From contig CALZHR010000020.1 in the NCBI GenBank assembly GCA_945787335.1, forward strand, positions 1 through 52,775: DNA of 52,775 bases. Reading direction: 5' to 3'. The notes beneath the pieces were generated by a model. The model searched no databases. It saw only the letters and a program-made list of their open reading frames with translations, and was not told the origin of the DNA. This DNA is from an uncultured Desulfuromonadales bacterium. GTDB lineage: Bacteria > Desulfobacterota > Desulfuromonadia > Desulfuromonadales > Geopsychrobacteraceae. Made by a program: the position numbers and the translations under genes. Shown one piece after another: positions 13,249-21,330 of this stretch (position 1 is the stretch's first letter; the number at the start of each line of letters is the position of its first letter).

Positions 13249-13800
13249 ATGGACGACCGACGTAAACTGGCCAACGAAATGGACGAGCTCCAGCAGGATA
13301 TGAAAGAGCTGGAGGTTCGGTATGAGCAGTACTTTGCCGGCATCGAAAAACGCGAACCTTATCGTGAACGCAGCGAAATGGCCCGCCGGCTGCGCCGCTA
13401 CACCAACCGCCGGATTATCCAGACCGACCTGAAGTTCCGCTACCAGGGGCTGACCTCCCGCTTCATGACCTACTGCCAGTACTGGGACCGGATTCTGCGC
13501 CTGATCGACGACGGCAAATACCACCGGCACACCGCCAAACTCAGCCGGCCGACGGTGGCGGAGACCGGCCCGGCAGCTGGCGGCAGCAAGCCAAACGAGG
13601 TGGAAAAACTGCACGCCAAGCTGAGTGAAGCCCGCAAAGCCTGTGGCCTGGATGGCGCTGCACCGAGCGTCGGCAAGGTAGCGGCTTTCCTCGATGCGCA
13701 GCGGGAAAAGATCCGCAGCCGGTACGGCGACCAGCCGGTCGAATTCTCGGTCGAAGTCAGCGCCGGCAAACCGCGCATCAAAGTCAGCCTGAAAAAATAG
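13249..13800 (+). CDS. MXAN_5187-type conserved protein of unknown function
   Basis: 183 residues from ATG 13249, chosen because GGAGG lies seven bases upstream; an in-frame upstream GTG at 13210 lacks a site and lies within the promoter. The N-terminal half is a charged coiled coil (ELQQDMKELEVRYEQYF). It is followed by an Arg/Tyr/aromatic-rich helical stretch (RRLRRYTNRRIIQTDLKFRY, FMTYCQYWDRIL), a pattern I recall from the MXAN_5187 C-terminal family of myxobacteria and Geobacter. There is no signal peptide or membrane segment. It probably shares a transcript with the radical SAM gene 22 bases downstream. Function unknown. Confidence 0.8.
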   Translation: MDDRRKLANEMDELQQDMKELEVRYEQYFAGIEKREPYRERSEMARRLRRYTNRRIIQTDLKFRYQGLTSRFMTYCQYWDRILRLIDDGKYHRHTAKLSRPTVAETGPAAGGSKPNEVEKLHAKLSEARKACGLDGAAPSVGKVAAFLDAQREKIRSRYGDQPVEFSVEVSAGKPRIKVSLKK

Positions 13801-13822
13801 TCGCGCAGGCAATTAGCAGCAG

Positions 13823-15679
13823 ATGCGAATTCTATTAGCGACCATGCACGTCCGCCCCTCGCCGCAGGCGGTTCCGCTGGCGGCCGGCTGCCTCAAAGCC
13901 AACCTGCCGGAGCAGTTACGGCAAAACTGCCAGCTGCTCGACCTGTATGCCGAACAGAACGACGCGGAAATCCTCCAAACAATTCTCGACCGGCAGCCGC
14001 AGGTGGTCGCTTTCCCGCTCTACCTCTGGAACCGCACCCGGCTGCTGGCCCTCTGCCGCAAGCTGCGCGAGACCGAGCCGCGGCTGTTTCTGCTCGCCGG
14101 CGGCCCGGAAGCGAGCGCCGACAGCGCCCGAGTGATCGCTGAAGGGAACCTCGACGGGGTGATCTGCGGCGAGGGGGAAATGGTCTTTGCCGAACTGATG
14201 ACCGCCCTCGCCAGCGGGCAACCGCCGGCCGCGACTCTTGGCTTCCTGCCCGCCGCGGCTGCTCTTGAACAAAAGCCGCAAGACGCTCTTTGCCCCGACC
14301 TGGCCGCGCTGCCCTCCCCCTGGCTGCAGGGGGATCTGCCGCTTGCTGCAGGTGGCGGGGTCCTCTGGGAAGTGGCGCGCGGTTGCCACTTCAACTGCGC
14401 CTTCTGCTACGACGCCAAGGGGCAGCAGGGCGTCCGGCCGCTGCCCTGGCAACGCCTGCAGGCCGAACTCGCGCTGTTCGTCGCCAAAGGCATCAGCCAG
14501 GTGTGGATTCTCGATTCAACCTTCAACGCCCCGCCCGAACGGGGGCAACAGCTGGTGCGGCTGCTCGCCGAACAGGCACCGGGAATTCACTTTCACCTCG
14601 AGGCCAAGGCCGATTTTCTCGACGCCGAGACCGCCCAACTGCTCAGCCAGATCTCCTGCTCGTTGCAGATCGGCCTGCAAGCGGCCGACCCGGCGGTGCT
14701 CACGCCGCTGCAGCGCGGCTTCAACCCGCAGCAGATGCGCAAAGCGCTCGAACTGCTGTCGCACGCCGGGGTAACCTTCGGCCTCGACCTGATCTACGGG
14801 CTGCCTGGAGATAATCACGACGGCTTCTGCCGCAGCCTCGATTTTGCCCTGCGGCAGCAGCCGAACCAGGTCGACATCTTTCCCCTGGCGGTGCTGCCGG
14901 GCACCACGCTTTATCGGCAGCAGCAGGATTACGGGATTCGTGCGGCGGCTGAGCCACCATACCTGATCGAAGAAAACCTCAGCTACCCGCCGGAACAGCT
15001 GCAGCAAAGCCGTCAGCTGGCGCTGGCGACCGACATCTTCTACAACCGCGGCCGAGCGGTCGGGTTCTTTCTGCAGCTCTGCGAGGCGTTACGACAACAA
15101 CCGGCCCAGCTGCTTGAGAATTTTGCCGACTGGTTAAGCAGCCAGGCACAGCTCAACAGCGAACAAATCACTTCGGCGGAATGCTGGCAGCCGGCCGAGA
15201 TTTTGCCGCTGCAGCGGCAATTCATCGCCGAGGGGCTGCAGCGCGCCGGGCTGCAGAAATTGGAGCCGCTCTGCGACGACCTGCTCCACTACCATTTCTG
15301 CAGCGCCGAAACCCTGCTCGCGGCCGAATGCCGGCCGAGCAGCGCGGCCCCCACGACGAAGCAACGCCGCCGGCTGCGCTGGCGCCTGCATCCGGGGGTT
15401 CGGCTGCAGTACTTTCACTACGCTCTGGAAGAACTGGAACATTACGGCGGTCTGCCGTTGGCAAAGATCCATCTACAGCTTAAAGCTGAGCCCAGCTGGG
15501 TGGTTTTCCTGCAACGGGGCGGGGAAATCCTCTGCGAAGCCGTGCAGGATGAGTTCGCCGAACTGCTGCTGGCCAGCCGAACGGCGCAGACCGGTGAACT
15601 GCTGCTGAATCGGCTGGCAGATGGCGAGGAACTGCTGGAATTTGCCGTGGCGGAAGGCTTGCTGCAGCAGGTTACTTGA
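13823..15679 (+). CDS. Cobalamin-binding-domain radical SAM protein (DUF4080 type)
   Basis: 618 residues. Residues about 1-140 resemble a B12-binding Rossmann domain. The radical SAM 4Fe-4S motif is C188xxxC192xxC195 (RGCHFNCAFCYD), followed by a TIM-barrel-like region (QVWILDSTFNAPP, LQIGLQAADPAVL, GVTFGLDLIYGLPGD). The C-terminal third is variable and fits DUF4080-type proteins, which have no assigned reaction. It is downstream of the MXAN_5187-type gene and converges with a response-regulator gene, overlapping it by 8 bases at 15672-15679. The ribosome-binding site before the ATG is weak (AGCAGCAG), so translation may depend on the upstream gene. Confidence 0.88.
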   Translation: MRILLATMHVRPSPQAVPLAAGCLKANLPEQLRQNCQLLDLYAEQNDAEILQTILDRQPQVVAFPLYLWNRTRLLALCRKLRETEPRLFLLAGGPEASADSARVIAEGNLDGVICGEGEMVFAELMTALASGQPPAATLGFLPAAAALEQKPQDALCPDLAALPSPWLQGDLPLAAGGGVLWEVARGCHFNCAFCYDAKGQQGVRPLPWQRLQAELALFVAKGISQVWILDSTFNAPPERGQQLVRLLAEQAPGIHFHLEAKADFLDAETAQLLSQISCSLQIGLQAADPAVLTPLQRGFNPQQMRKALELLSHAGVTFGLDLIYGLPGDNHDGFCRSLDFALRQQPNQVDIFPLAVLPGTTLYRQQQDYGIRAAAEPPYLIEENLSYPPEQLQQSRQLALATDIFYNRGRAVGFFLQLCEALRQQPAQLLENFADWLSSQAQLNSEQITSAECWQPAEILPLQRQFIAEGLQRAGLQKLEPLCDDLLHYHFCSAETLLAAECRPSSAAPTTKQRRRLRWRLHPGVRLQYFHYALEELEHYGGLPLAKIHLQLKAEPSWVVFLQRGGEILCEAVQDEFAELLLASRTAQTGELLLNRLADGEELLEFAVAEGLLQQVT

Positions 15680-17039
15680 GCAGCAGGTCGACAAACCCCT
15701 GGTAGGTCTGTCGCTTGCGCTCCGAGCGGGCATAGAGGCTGGAGGAGAACAGGGCGGTCGCGGCATGTTCGCCGAGCATCGAGAAGAGCTGATAATCGAT
15801 AGAGGCGAGCTGCTCCTTCTGGATGAACAGGCGGTAGATCGCCAGCACGCCGATCATCTGCCCCTGGATGATCAACGGAATCGCAACAATCGGATGGAGC
15901 AGATCGTCGGAGCCTTCGTTTAACGGGCCGTCCTGAAAATAGTTCTCACCGCTCTTGGCGGTCTTGCCGAGCACCCCGTTGCCCAGGGAAACCTCCGGAA
16001 AGATATCATCCTCATCGAACCCTTCGCCGGTCTCGAAGCTGAGCCGGCTGGACGATTTATTGTAAAGATACACCGCGAACTTCTCGGCGCCGACAAAGTT
16101 GATGACAACTTCCTTGATGATCTCCAGGGTTTCTTCCCGGTCGAGGGTCGAATGCAGGCGGGAGGAGGCGATATAGAGGTTGGTCAGGTTGTTGTTGACC
16201 TCTTCGACCTGCACCAGCTGGTTGGCGAATTCGAGGTTTTCCTGCTCCAGCTCACCGATCCGGAGGTTGGCCTCATCCTGGGCAGCACGCAGCTTGGCGC
16301 ACTCTTCCTCCAGGGTCAGCATGCGCTGATTGAGCTGCGGATCGACCCCCGTCTGGGCGCGCTGTTCGGCTTTCTTCTGCCGCAGCAGGCGGTCGATCCG
16401 CTCCTTGCTGGCCGGATCGGGGTGCAGAAAATAGACGCCGCAGCCATCCTCCGGCTGCTTGGGGGCTCTTTTGATTTTGCCGTACAGCTCTAGCGGCTTG
16501 CCATCCGGCAGTTCCAGCTTGATTTCGACCGTGGTGTTTTCACCCAGGGGCGCCGACGACTTCAGCCGCACACCGGTGGTGGACAGGTCTCGGGTACTGG
16601 CAACATGCAGCCGCTCCCCTTCGCGCATCTGCACCGGCAGCTGCACCGCCACCCGCTCGGCGGTGCGGCGCTTGATCGCGCCGAGCAGCCGCTGAACCTT
16701 CTCCTGCAGCTCCTGCTTGTTGACCGGTTTGCAAATGTAGTCATCGCAGCCGGCATCCAGGCAGCGCTGCACCTCTTCCGGCTTGCCCGCGGCGGTCACC
16801 ATCAGGATCGGCAGATGCCGCCAGCGCTGGCTTTTGCGGATCAACCGGCAGACCTCGTCACCGTCCATCCCCGGCATGTAATAATCGAGCAGCAGCAGGT
16901 CGGGGGCGATCTTCTCCAACCGCTTGAGCGCTTCTTCGCCGGACGATGCGGTCACCAGGTCATAACCCAGGCCGTCCAGATAGGAACGCTCCAGCTCCAG
17001 GAACAGATCAACATCATCAACCAACAGGATTTTCGGCAT
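15672..17039 (-). CDS. Response regulator with PilZ and GAF domains
   Basis: 455 residues. The receiver spans about 1-118, with D8-D9, phosphoacceptor D52 and Lys104 in CKP all intact. A PilZ domain at about 120-215 has both c-di-GMP motifs: R125xxxR129 and D151LSTTG156. A coiled coil (about 220-285) leads into a GAF domain (about 290-435). There is no enzymatic or DNA-binding output. The protein probably integrates phosphorylation, c-di-GMP and a GAF ligand and acts by protein contacts. It is preceded by a strong bidirectional terminator, so it has its own transcript, and it ends within the convergent radical SAM gene. Confidence 0.92.
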   Translation of the reverse strand: MPKILLVDDVDLFLELERSYLDGLGYDLVTASSGEEALKRLEKIAPDLLLLDYYMPGMDGDEVCRLIRKSQRWRHLPILMVTAAGKPEEVQRCLDAGCDDYICKPVNKQELQEKVQRLLGAIKRRTAERVAVQLPVQMREGERLHVASTRDLSTTGVRLKSSAPLGENTTVEIKLELPDGKPLELYGKIKRAPKQPEDGCGVYFLHPDPASKERIDRLLRQKKAEQRAQTGVDPQLNQRMLTLEEECAKLRAAQDEANLRIGELEQENLEFANQLVQVEEVNNNLTNLYIASSRLHSTLDREETLEIIKEVVINFVGAEKFAVYLYNKSSSRLSFETGEGFDEDDIFPEVSLGNGVLGKTAKSGENYFQDGPLNEGSDDLLHPIVAIPLIIQGQMIGVLAIYRLFIQKEQLASIDYQLFSMLGEHAATALFSSSLYARSERKRQTYQGFVDLLLK

Positions 17040-17087
17040 CGCCCCAGTCCTCCGACAGAAATCTGCCCAAGCCTACCCGAGCACCTG

Positions 17088-17135
17088 AAAAAAGTAAAGG
17101 TTCCAACGCTGCAAGCAGGGGAACCTTTACTTTTT
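17088..17135 (-). terminator. Rho-independent terminator after the thioredoxin-like gene
   Basis: 16 bases, AAAAAGTAAAGGTTCC at 17089-17104, pair perfectly with 17120-17135 around a 15-base loop, with A/T tracts on both flanks so either strand can use it. On the minus strand it follows the thioredoxin-like stop codon by 23 bases and shields the downstream response-regulator gene. Confidence 0.85.
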
Positions 17136-17158
17136 ATTGCTATGAATTTCCGTTGCGA

Positions 17159-17434
17159 TCAGGCGACCTTAGAGACCTCCTTCAGGTAGCGGGGCCGCTC
17201 GATGATGAAGTTGACGATCTCCTCGACAGCCGGCACGCGGCCGGCGATCCGCACCTGATCGTCGATCAGCAGGGCCGGGACGACGTAGATCCGGTTGTCG
17301 ATCATTTTCCGCGAGTCGCTGAACTGGTGAACCTCGGCTTCGACGCCGAGCTTGTCCAGAGCTTCACGAACATTTTCCACTGTTCCATGGCAGTTCTCGG
17401 GCTTGCCTGGTTTACAGAGAATATCGATACGCAT
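17159..17434 (-). CDS. Thioredoxin-fold protein lacking a CxxC motif
   Basis: 91 residues. The pattern (beta strand MRIDILCKPG, helix TVENVREALDKLGVEAEVHQF, then VVPALLIDDQVRIAGRVPAVEEI with the cis-Pro of thioredoxins) matches small thioredoxin_3-type proteins. The active-site CxxC is not there: only Cys7 and Cys15 surround the turn (CKPGKPENC). The usual dithiol chemistry is therefore uncertain; a metal or thiol-binding role is possible. It lies 93 bases downstream of clpB with its own strong promoter, and GGGGG serves as ribosome-binding site. Association with the heat-shock cluster is positional only. Confidence 0.8.
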   Translation of the reverse strand: MRIDILCKPGKPENCHGTVENVREALDKLGVEAEVHQFSDSRKMIDNRIYVVPALLIDDQVRIAGRVPAVEEIVNFIIERPRYLKEVSKVA

Positions 17435-17484
17435 GATGTCCCCCTTTGCATAGGAGCTTTGTTAAATGTTACCATTTCGGTCAG

Positions 17485-17512
17485 ATTATACGTCATTCGC
17501 AAAAATTTACAA
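17485..17512 (-). promoter_or_regulatory. Sigma-70 promoter for thioredoxin-like gene
   Basis: On the minus strand TTGTAA (17507-17512) is followed after 16 bases by a perfect TATAAT (17485-17490), about 50 bases before the ATG. The -35 overlaps a weak hairpin (17508-17525) that could also end clpB transcripts. Confidence 0.7.
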
Positions 17513-17527
17513 GTTTTTTCTTGTATT

Positions 17528-20143
17528 TCAGTCGGCCGCGTGGATCTGCACCTGCAGTTCGCCCGCCACCAGCTCGATCCGCAGCACGCCCCCCTCGCTG
17601 ACTTCACCACCGATCAGCGCACGACCGATGCGGGTCTCCAGTTGATGCTGGAGAAACCGTTTGAGCGGCCGTGCCCCGTAGACCGGATCGTAAGCGGTTT
17701 CGGCAATGTAGTCGCAGGCCGCATCTGAGAGCTCAAGCGACAACCGCCGCTCGGCCAGTCGCTGATTCAAATCCTCTGTCAGCAGCAGCACAATCTGGCG
17801 GATCTCCTGCTTGTTGAGCGGCTTGAAAAGGATTGTATCATCAACGCGGTTGAGGAACTCGGGGCGAAAATGCCGGCGCAGCTCCGCCTCGACCTGCAGC
17901 CGCACCGCCTCAGGAATCTCGCCGTCACGAATTCCCTCGAGCAAGAGATGCGAAGCGATGTTCGAGGTCATGATGATCACCGCGTTCTTGAAGCTGACGG
18001 TGCGCCCCTTGGCATCCGTCGCCCGGCCGTCGTCGAGAATCTGCAGCAACACGTTAAAAACATCCGGGTGCGCCTTCTCGATCTCGTCGAAGAGGATCAC
18101 CGCGTAGGGCTGACGGCGCACCGCCTCGGTCAGCTGCCCGCCCTCTTCGTAGCCGATGTAGCCGGGAGGCGCGCCGAGCAGCCGGCTGACGGCGTGCTTT
18201 TCCATATACTCTGACATATCGATGCGGATCAGGTTCTCTTCGCTGTCGAACAGCGCCTCGGTCAAGGCGCGCGCCAGCTCGGTCTTGCCGACCCCGGTCG
18301 GACCGAGGAAGATGAAGGAGCCGATCGGCCGCTTCGGGTCCTTGATCCCGGAGCGGGCACGGATCACCGCATCGGAGACCCGTTGGACCGCCTCGTCCTG
18401 GCCGATCACCCGCTGATGCAAGATCTCGTCGAGCTTGAGCAGCTTCTCCCGCTCGCCCTCGACCAGCCGGGTGACCGGAATACCGGTCCAGCGGGAGACG
18501 ATCTCGGCGATCTCCTCTTCAGTCACCTCTTCGCGCAACAGCTTCTCCGACGCATCCGCGGTTTCCAGCTGCTGCTCCTCAGTCTTCAAACGTCCTTCCA
18601 GTTCCGGCAGCTTGCCGTACTTGAGCTCGGCGGCGCGGTTCAGATCGTAGGAGCGTTCGGCCTCGGCAATCTCCAGGCGCAGCTGCTCGATCTCCTCGCG
18701 CAGCTGTTGGATACTGCGGATACCACCCTTCTCCAGCTGCCACTGGGCCGCCAGCGTCTGCTCCTGCCCGCGCAGTTCGGCCAGCTCCTTCTGCAGAATT
18801 TTCAGCCGCTCACCGCTGGCCGCGTCCTTCTCTTTCTTCAGCGCCGCCTCTTCGATCTCCAGCTGCATCAGCCGCCGGGTGATGGCGTCGAGCTCGGCCG
18901 GCATCGAATCGATCTCGGTGCGGATGGTCGCGCAGGCTTCGTCGACCAGATCGATCGCCTTGTCCGGCAGAAAGCGGTCGGCGATATAGCGATGGCTGAG
19001 GTTGGTCGCCGCGACCAGGGCGTTGTCCTGAATCCGCACGCCGTGGAAGACTTCGAAGCGCTCCTTGAGGCCGCGCAGGATACTGATGGTCGAGTCGACA
19101 TTCGGTTGGTCGACCAGCACCGGCTGGAAGCGCCGCTCCAGGGCCGGATCTTTTTCCAGGTGCTGACGGTATTCGTCGAGAGTTGTAGCACCGATGCAGT
19201 GCAGCTCTCCGCGCGCCAGCATCGGTTTAAGCATGTTGCCGGCGTCGATGGCGCCCTCGCTCTTGCCGGCGCCGACAATGGTGTGCAGCTCGTCGATGAA
19301 CAGCAGGATGCGCCCGGCGCTGTCGTGGATCTCCTTGAGCACCGCCTTGAGCCGCTCCTCGAATTCGCCCCGGTACTTGGCGCCGGCGACCAGCGCGCCC
19401 ATGTCGAGGGAGAAGATGGTCTTGTCTTTGAGCCCCTCCGGCACGTCGCCGCGCACGATGCGATGCGCCAAGCCCTCGACGATGGCGGTCTTGCCGACCC
19501 CCGGTTCGCCGATCAGCACCGGGTTGTTCTTGGTCTTGCGCGAGAGGATGCGGATCACCCGGCGGATCTCCTCGTCGCGGCCGATGACCGGGTCGAGCTT
19601 GCCATGCTTGACCTCTTCGACCAGGTCGCGGCCATATTTTTCCAGCGCCTCGTAGGTCGCTTCCGGGTCCTGACTGGTGACCCGCTGCTGGCCGCGCACC
19701 TGGGTCAGGACCTGCAGCAGCTTCTCGCGGCTGAGGCCATGCTTGTCGAGCAGTCGGCCAACGGCGGTGCGCTCCCCTTCGGCGACCGCGGCGAGCAGGA
19801 TATGCTCGACGCTGACGTAGTCGTCTTTGAGTTTTTTCGCTTCGTCCTCCGCCTGCAGCAACAGGTTCCCCAGCCGGCGGTTTGCGTAGAGCTTGCCGCT
19901 GTCGGCGCCCGGTCCGCTGATGCGCGGCCGCCGCTCCAGTTCGGCGCGCAGCTCCTGCAGCAGGGGTTCGGTTGCAACCGCCAGTTTCTGCAGCAACCGC
20001 AGCGCCAAACCTCCCTGCTGCTCGCAAAGAGCCTGCAGCAGATGCTCGCCGTCGATCTCGGCATGCCCATGGCGCAAGGCGATCCCCTGGGCAGCCTGCA
20101 AAGCTTCCTGGACCTTCTGTGTGGTTCGGTTGATATCGATCAT
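17528..20143 (-). CDS. clpB: ATP-dependent disaggregase ClpB
   Basis: 871 residues, the normal ClpB length. The N-terminal Clp-N repeat domain covers about 1-145. AAA-1 has Walker [10 protein letters not shown]. The long coiled-coil middle domain that distinguishes ClpB from ClpA/C lies at about 400-525. AAA-2 has Walker [10 protein letters not shown] and [11 protein letters not shown], and the C-terminal segment [15 protein letters not shown] is diagnostic. With DnaK it resolubilises aggregated protein. It is downstream of two hsp20 genes whose products bind aggregating clients, but a strong terminator separates them. Its own promoter may be TCGCCA-17-TATACT at about 20188-20216. Confidence 0.98.
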   Translation of the reverse strand: MIDINRTTQKVQEALQAAQGIALRHGHAEIDGEHLLQALCEQQGGLALRLLQKLAVATEPLLQELRAELERRPRISGPGADSGKLYANRRLGNLLLQAEDEAKKLKDDYVSVEHILLAAVAEGERTAVGRLLDKHGLSREKLLQVLTQVRGQQRVTSQDPEATYEALEKYGRDLVEEVKHGKLDPVIGRDEEIRRVIRILSRKTKNNPVLIGEPGVGKTAIVEGLAHRIVRGDVPEGLKDKTIFSLDMGALVAGAKYRGEFEERLKAVLKEIHDSAGRILLFIDELHTIVGAGKSEGAIDAGNMLKPMLARGELHCIGATTLDEYRQHLEKDPALERRFQPVLVDQPNVDSTISILRGLKERFEVFHGVRIQDNALVAATNLSHRYIADRFLPDKAIDLVDEACATIRTEIDSMPAELDAITRRLMQLEIEEAALKKEKDAASGERLKILQKELAELRGQEQTLAAQWQLEKGGIRSIQQLREEIEQLRLEIAEAERSYDLNRAAELKYGKLPELEGRLKTEEQQLETADASEKLLREEVTEEEIAEIVSRWTGIPVTRLVEGEREKLLKLDEILHQRVIGQDEAVQRVSDAVIRARSGIKDPKRPIGSFIFLGPTGVGKTELARALTEALFDSEENLIRIDMSEYMEKHAVSRLLGAPPGYIGYEEGGQLTEAVRRQPYAVILFDEIEKAHPDVFNVLLQILDDGRATDAKGRTVSFKNAVIIMTSNIASHLLLEGIRDGEIPEAVRLQVEAELRRHFRPEFLNRVDDTILFKPLNKQEIRQIVLLLTEDLNQRLAERRLSLELSDAACDYIAETAYDPVYGARPLKRFLQHQLETRIGRALIGGEVSEGGVLRIELVAGELQVQIHAAD

Positions 20144-20213
20144 TGCTGGCTCCCTGCCGTTTCCAATGCCTGTCTGTGCTGCTTAAGTATAACCGGTGGC
20201 AACCGGCATGGCG

Positions 20214-20244
20214 AAAAAAGGCCGGGGTTGTTTCGTCCCCGGCC
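20214..20244 (-). terminator. Rho-independent terminator after hsp20 pair
   Basis: GGCCGGGG (20220-20227) pairs perfectly with CCCCGGCC (20237-20244) around a 9-base loop. On the minus strand it is followed by six T residues (20214-20219). It begins 10 bases after the hsp20 stop codon and separates the hsp20 genes from clpB. Confidence 0.92.
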
Positions 20245-20253
20245 CGGATTAGC

Positions 20254-20628
20254 TCAGTGCAGCGTCTTGACGGCGATTTTTTTCGGTTTCGCCGCCTCCG
20301 CCTTCGGCAGTCGTAAGCGCAGCACACCATCCTTGAAGGAGGCCTCGCCGGCATCGCTGTCGAAAGCTTCAGCCAACTTGAACTGCCGGTAGTAGCTGGT
20401 TTTGGCTTCGCCCTCGGGGGCCGGAACATTCCCTTCAAGGGTCAGGACCCGGCGATCGATTTCGATCTGCAGCCCTTTCTCATCGACCCCCGGCATTTCC
20501 GCCAGCAGTACCAGCTCTTCACTGGTTTCATAAATGTCCACCGCCGGTGTGTAGCGATGCATCGGCACCGCGGTTTCGAGTTTTTCTGTTGCTGCGTTTT
20601 TCTGTATTGCCATCTGTTTGTCAGTCAT
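20254..20628 (-). CDS. Small heat-shock protein (Hsp20/alpha-crystallin), promoter-distal copy
   Basis: 124 residues from ATG 20628, chosen for AGGAG eight bases upstream; an upstream in-frame ATG at 20652 has no site. The alpha-crystallin domain spans about 28-120 (PAVDIYETSEELVLLAEMPG, the strand VLRLRLPKAEAAKPKKIAV). The chaperone holds unfolding proteins without ATP. It is second in a two-gene hsp20 run (62-base gap) behind a sigma-54-type promoter. It diverges strongly from its neighbour, so the pair may form mixed oligomers or respond differently. The usual C-terminal IxI motif is modified (KIAVKTLH). Confidence 0.95.
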   Translation of the reverse strand: MTDKQMAIQKNAATEKLETAVPMHRYTPAVDIYETSEELVLLAEMPGVDEKGLQIEIDRRVLTLEGNVPAPEGEAKTSYYRQFKLAEAFDSDAGEASFKDGVLRLRLPKAEAAKPKKIAVKTLH

Positions 20629-20690
20629 GGTCGTCACTCCTGTATTGGGCAAGATTCTGGATCGTCTTCATTCTTTTTTTAGCCGCTGGA

Positions 20691-21119
20691 TCAGACGGAT
20701 TTAACCGAGATTTTCTTCGGCAGCTCCGACTTGGCTTTCGGCAGGCTGATCTTCAGAATACCGTTGAGATATTCGGCTTCAACCTTGTCCGCGTCAATGG
20801 CCGCAGGCAGAGTGAATGCCTGCTGAAAGCTACCGGAGGAGCGCTCGCGGCGGTGCCAGACGACAGCGTCCGGAATCTCTTCAGTATGGGACTCGCCACG
20901 GAGCTCGAGACGTCGACCGAGCACGTTGATTTCCAGCTTTTCAACATCGATCCCCGGCAGGGGGGCTTCGACCACAAACGCCTCGCCGGCGTCACGCAAT
21001 TTGAACTTAGCGGCATGGGCCCTGACCTTGACCGGCTCCCAGAAACCGAGCCCGCGAAAGATCTGATCCATTTCTTGTTGCAGGTGATCCATTTCGCTCA
21101 TCATTTGCAGACTGAACAT
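20691..21119 (-). CDS. Small heat-shock protein (Hsp20/alpha-crystallin), promoter-proximal copy
   Basis: 142 residues from ATG 21119, preceded by AGGAGG six bases upstream; the longer frame starting at 21170 would begin at about the predicted transcription start. Residues about 1-35 form an amphipathic N-terminal arm (MFSLQMMSEMDHLQQEMDQIF). The alpha-crystallin domain spans about 36-140 (APLPGIDVEKLEI, LNGILKISLPKAKSELPKKI). A sigma-54-like promoter and a cluster of palindromic activator half-sites lie directly upstream, next to the gene for a sigma-54 activator. Induction by that activator is inferred. Confidence 0.96.
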   Translation of the reverse strand: MFSLQMMSEMDHLQQEMDQIFRGLGFWEPVKVRAHAAKFKLRDAGEAFVVEAPLPGIDVEKLEINVLGRRLELRGESHTEEIPDAVVWHRRERSSGSFQQAFTLPAAIDADKVEAEYLNGILKISLPKAKSELPKKISVKSV

Positions 21120-21177
21120 ATCTATCCTCCTTGGATGGTGTTGGTTAGCCTTTGATCTAATTTCTGCCATTAATCAT

Positions 21178-21193
21178 TTCAAGGGGGGTGCCA
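21178..21193 (-). promoter_or_regulatory. Sigma-54 (-24/-12) promoter for the hsp20 pair
   Basis: On the minus strand TGGCAC, five C residues, then TTGAA match the sigma-54 consensus TGGCAC-N5-TTGCW except at the -12 C. Spacing is exact. Predicted transcription starts near 21166, leaving about 45 bases before the ATG with its AGGAGG. No competing sigma-70 or CIRCE-type element is visible in this gap. Confidence 0.75.
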
Positions 21194-21259
21194 ACTCGAT
21201 AAACTAAAAAATCATATTAATTTAAAGGACTTGGGGAAAATGGAGGAAAATGAGGAAAG

Positions 21260-21323
21260 GTCGCGACGTCGCAGCGCGTCGCAAACAACGCTCAAGTGCG
21301 ACAGGTGCGACGTCGCACTTGAG
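21260..21323. promoter_or_regulatory. Cluster of palindromic enhancer sites upstream of hsp20
   Basis: Five copies of the hexamer GTCGCA or its complement TGCGAC occur at 21268-21273, 21278-21283, 21297-21302, 21306-21311 and 21312-21317. They include a perfect 14-base palindrome at 21305-21318 and a larger 12-base inverted repeat pair (21291-21302 with 21312-21323). The cluster is 67-130 bases upstream of the -24 element, where sigma-54 activators bind, and abuts the end of a sigma-54 activator gene. Binding by that activator is inferred. Confidence 0.7.
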
Positions 21324-21330
21324 GAAACAA

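Noticed and set aside
18383-20392. Open plus-strand frame of about 669 codons
   Set aside because: Antisense to clpB and the hsp20 terminator; Gln/Leu-rich complement of a coding strand.
20629-20652. Eight-codon N-terminal extension of hsp20 to ATG 20652
   Set aside because: No ribosome-binding site; the internal ATG has AGGAG at good spacing.
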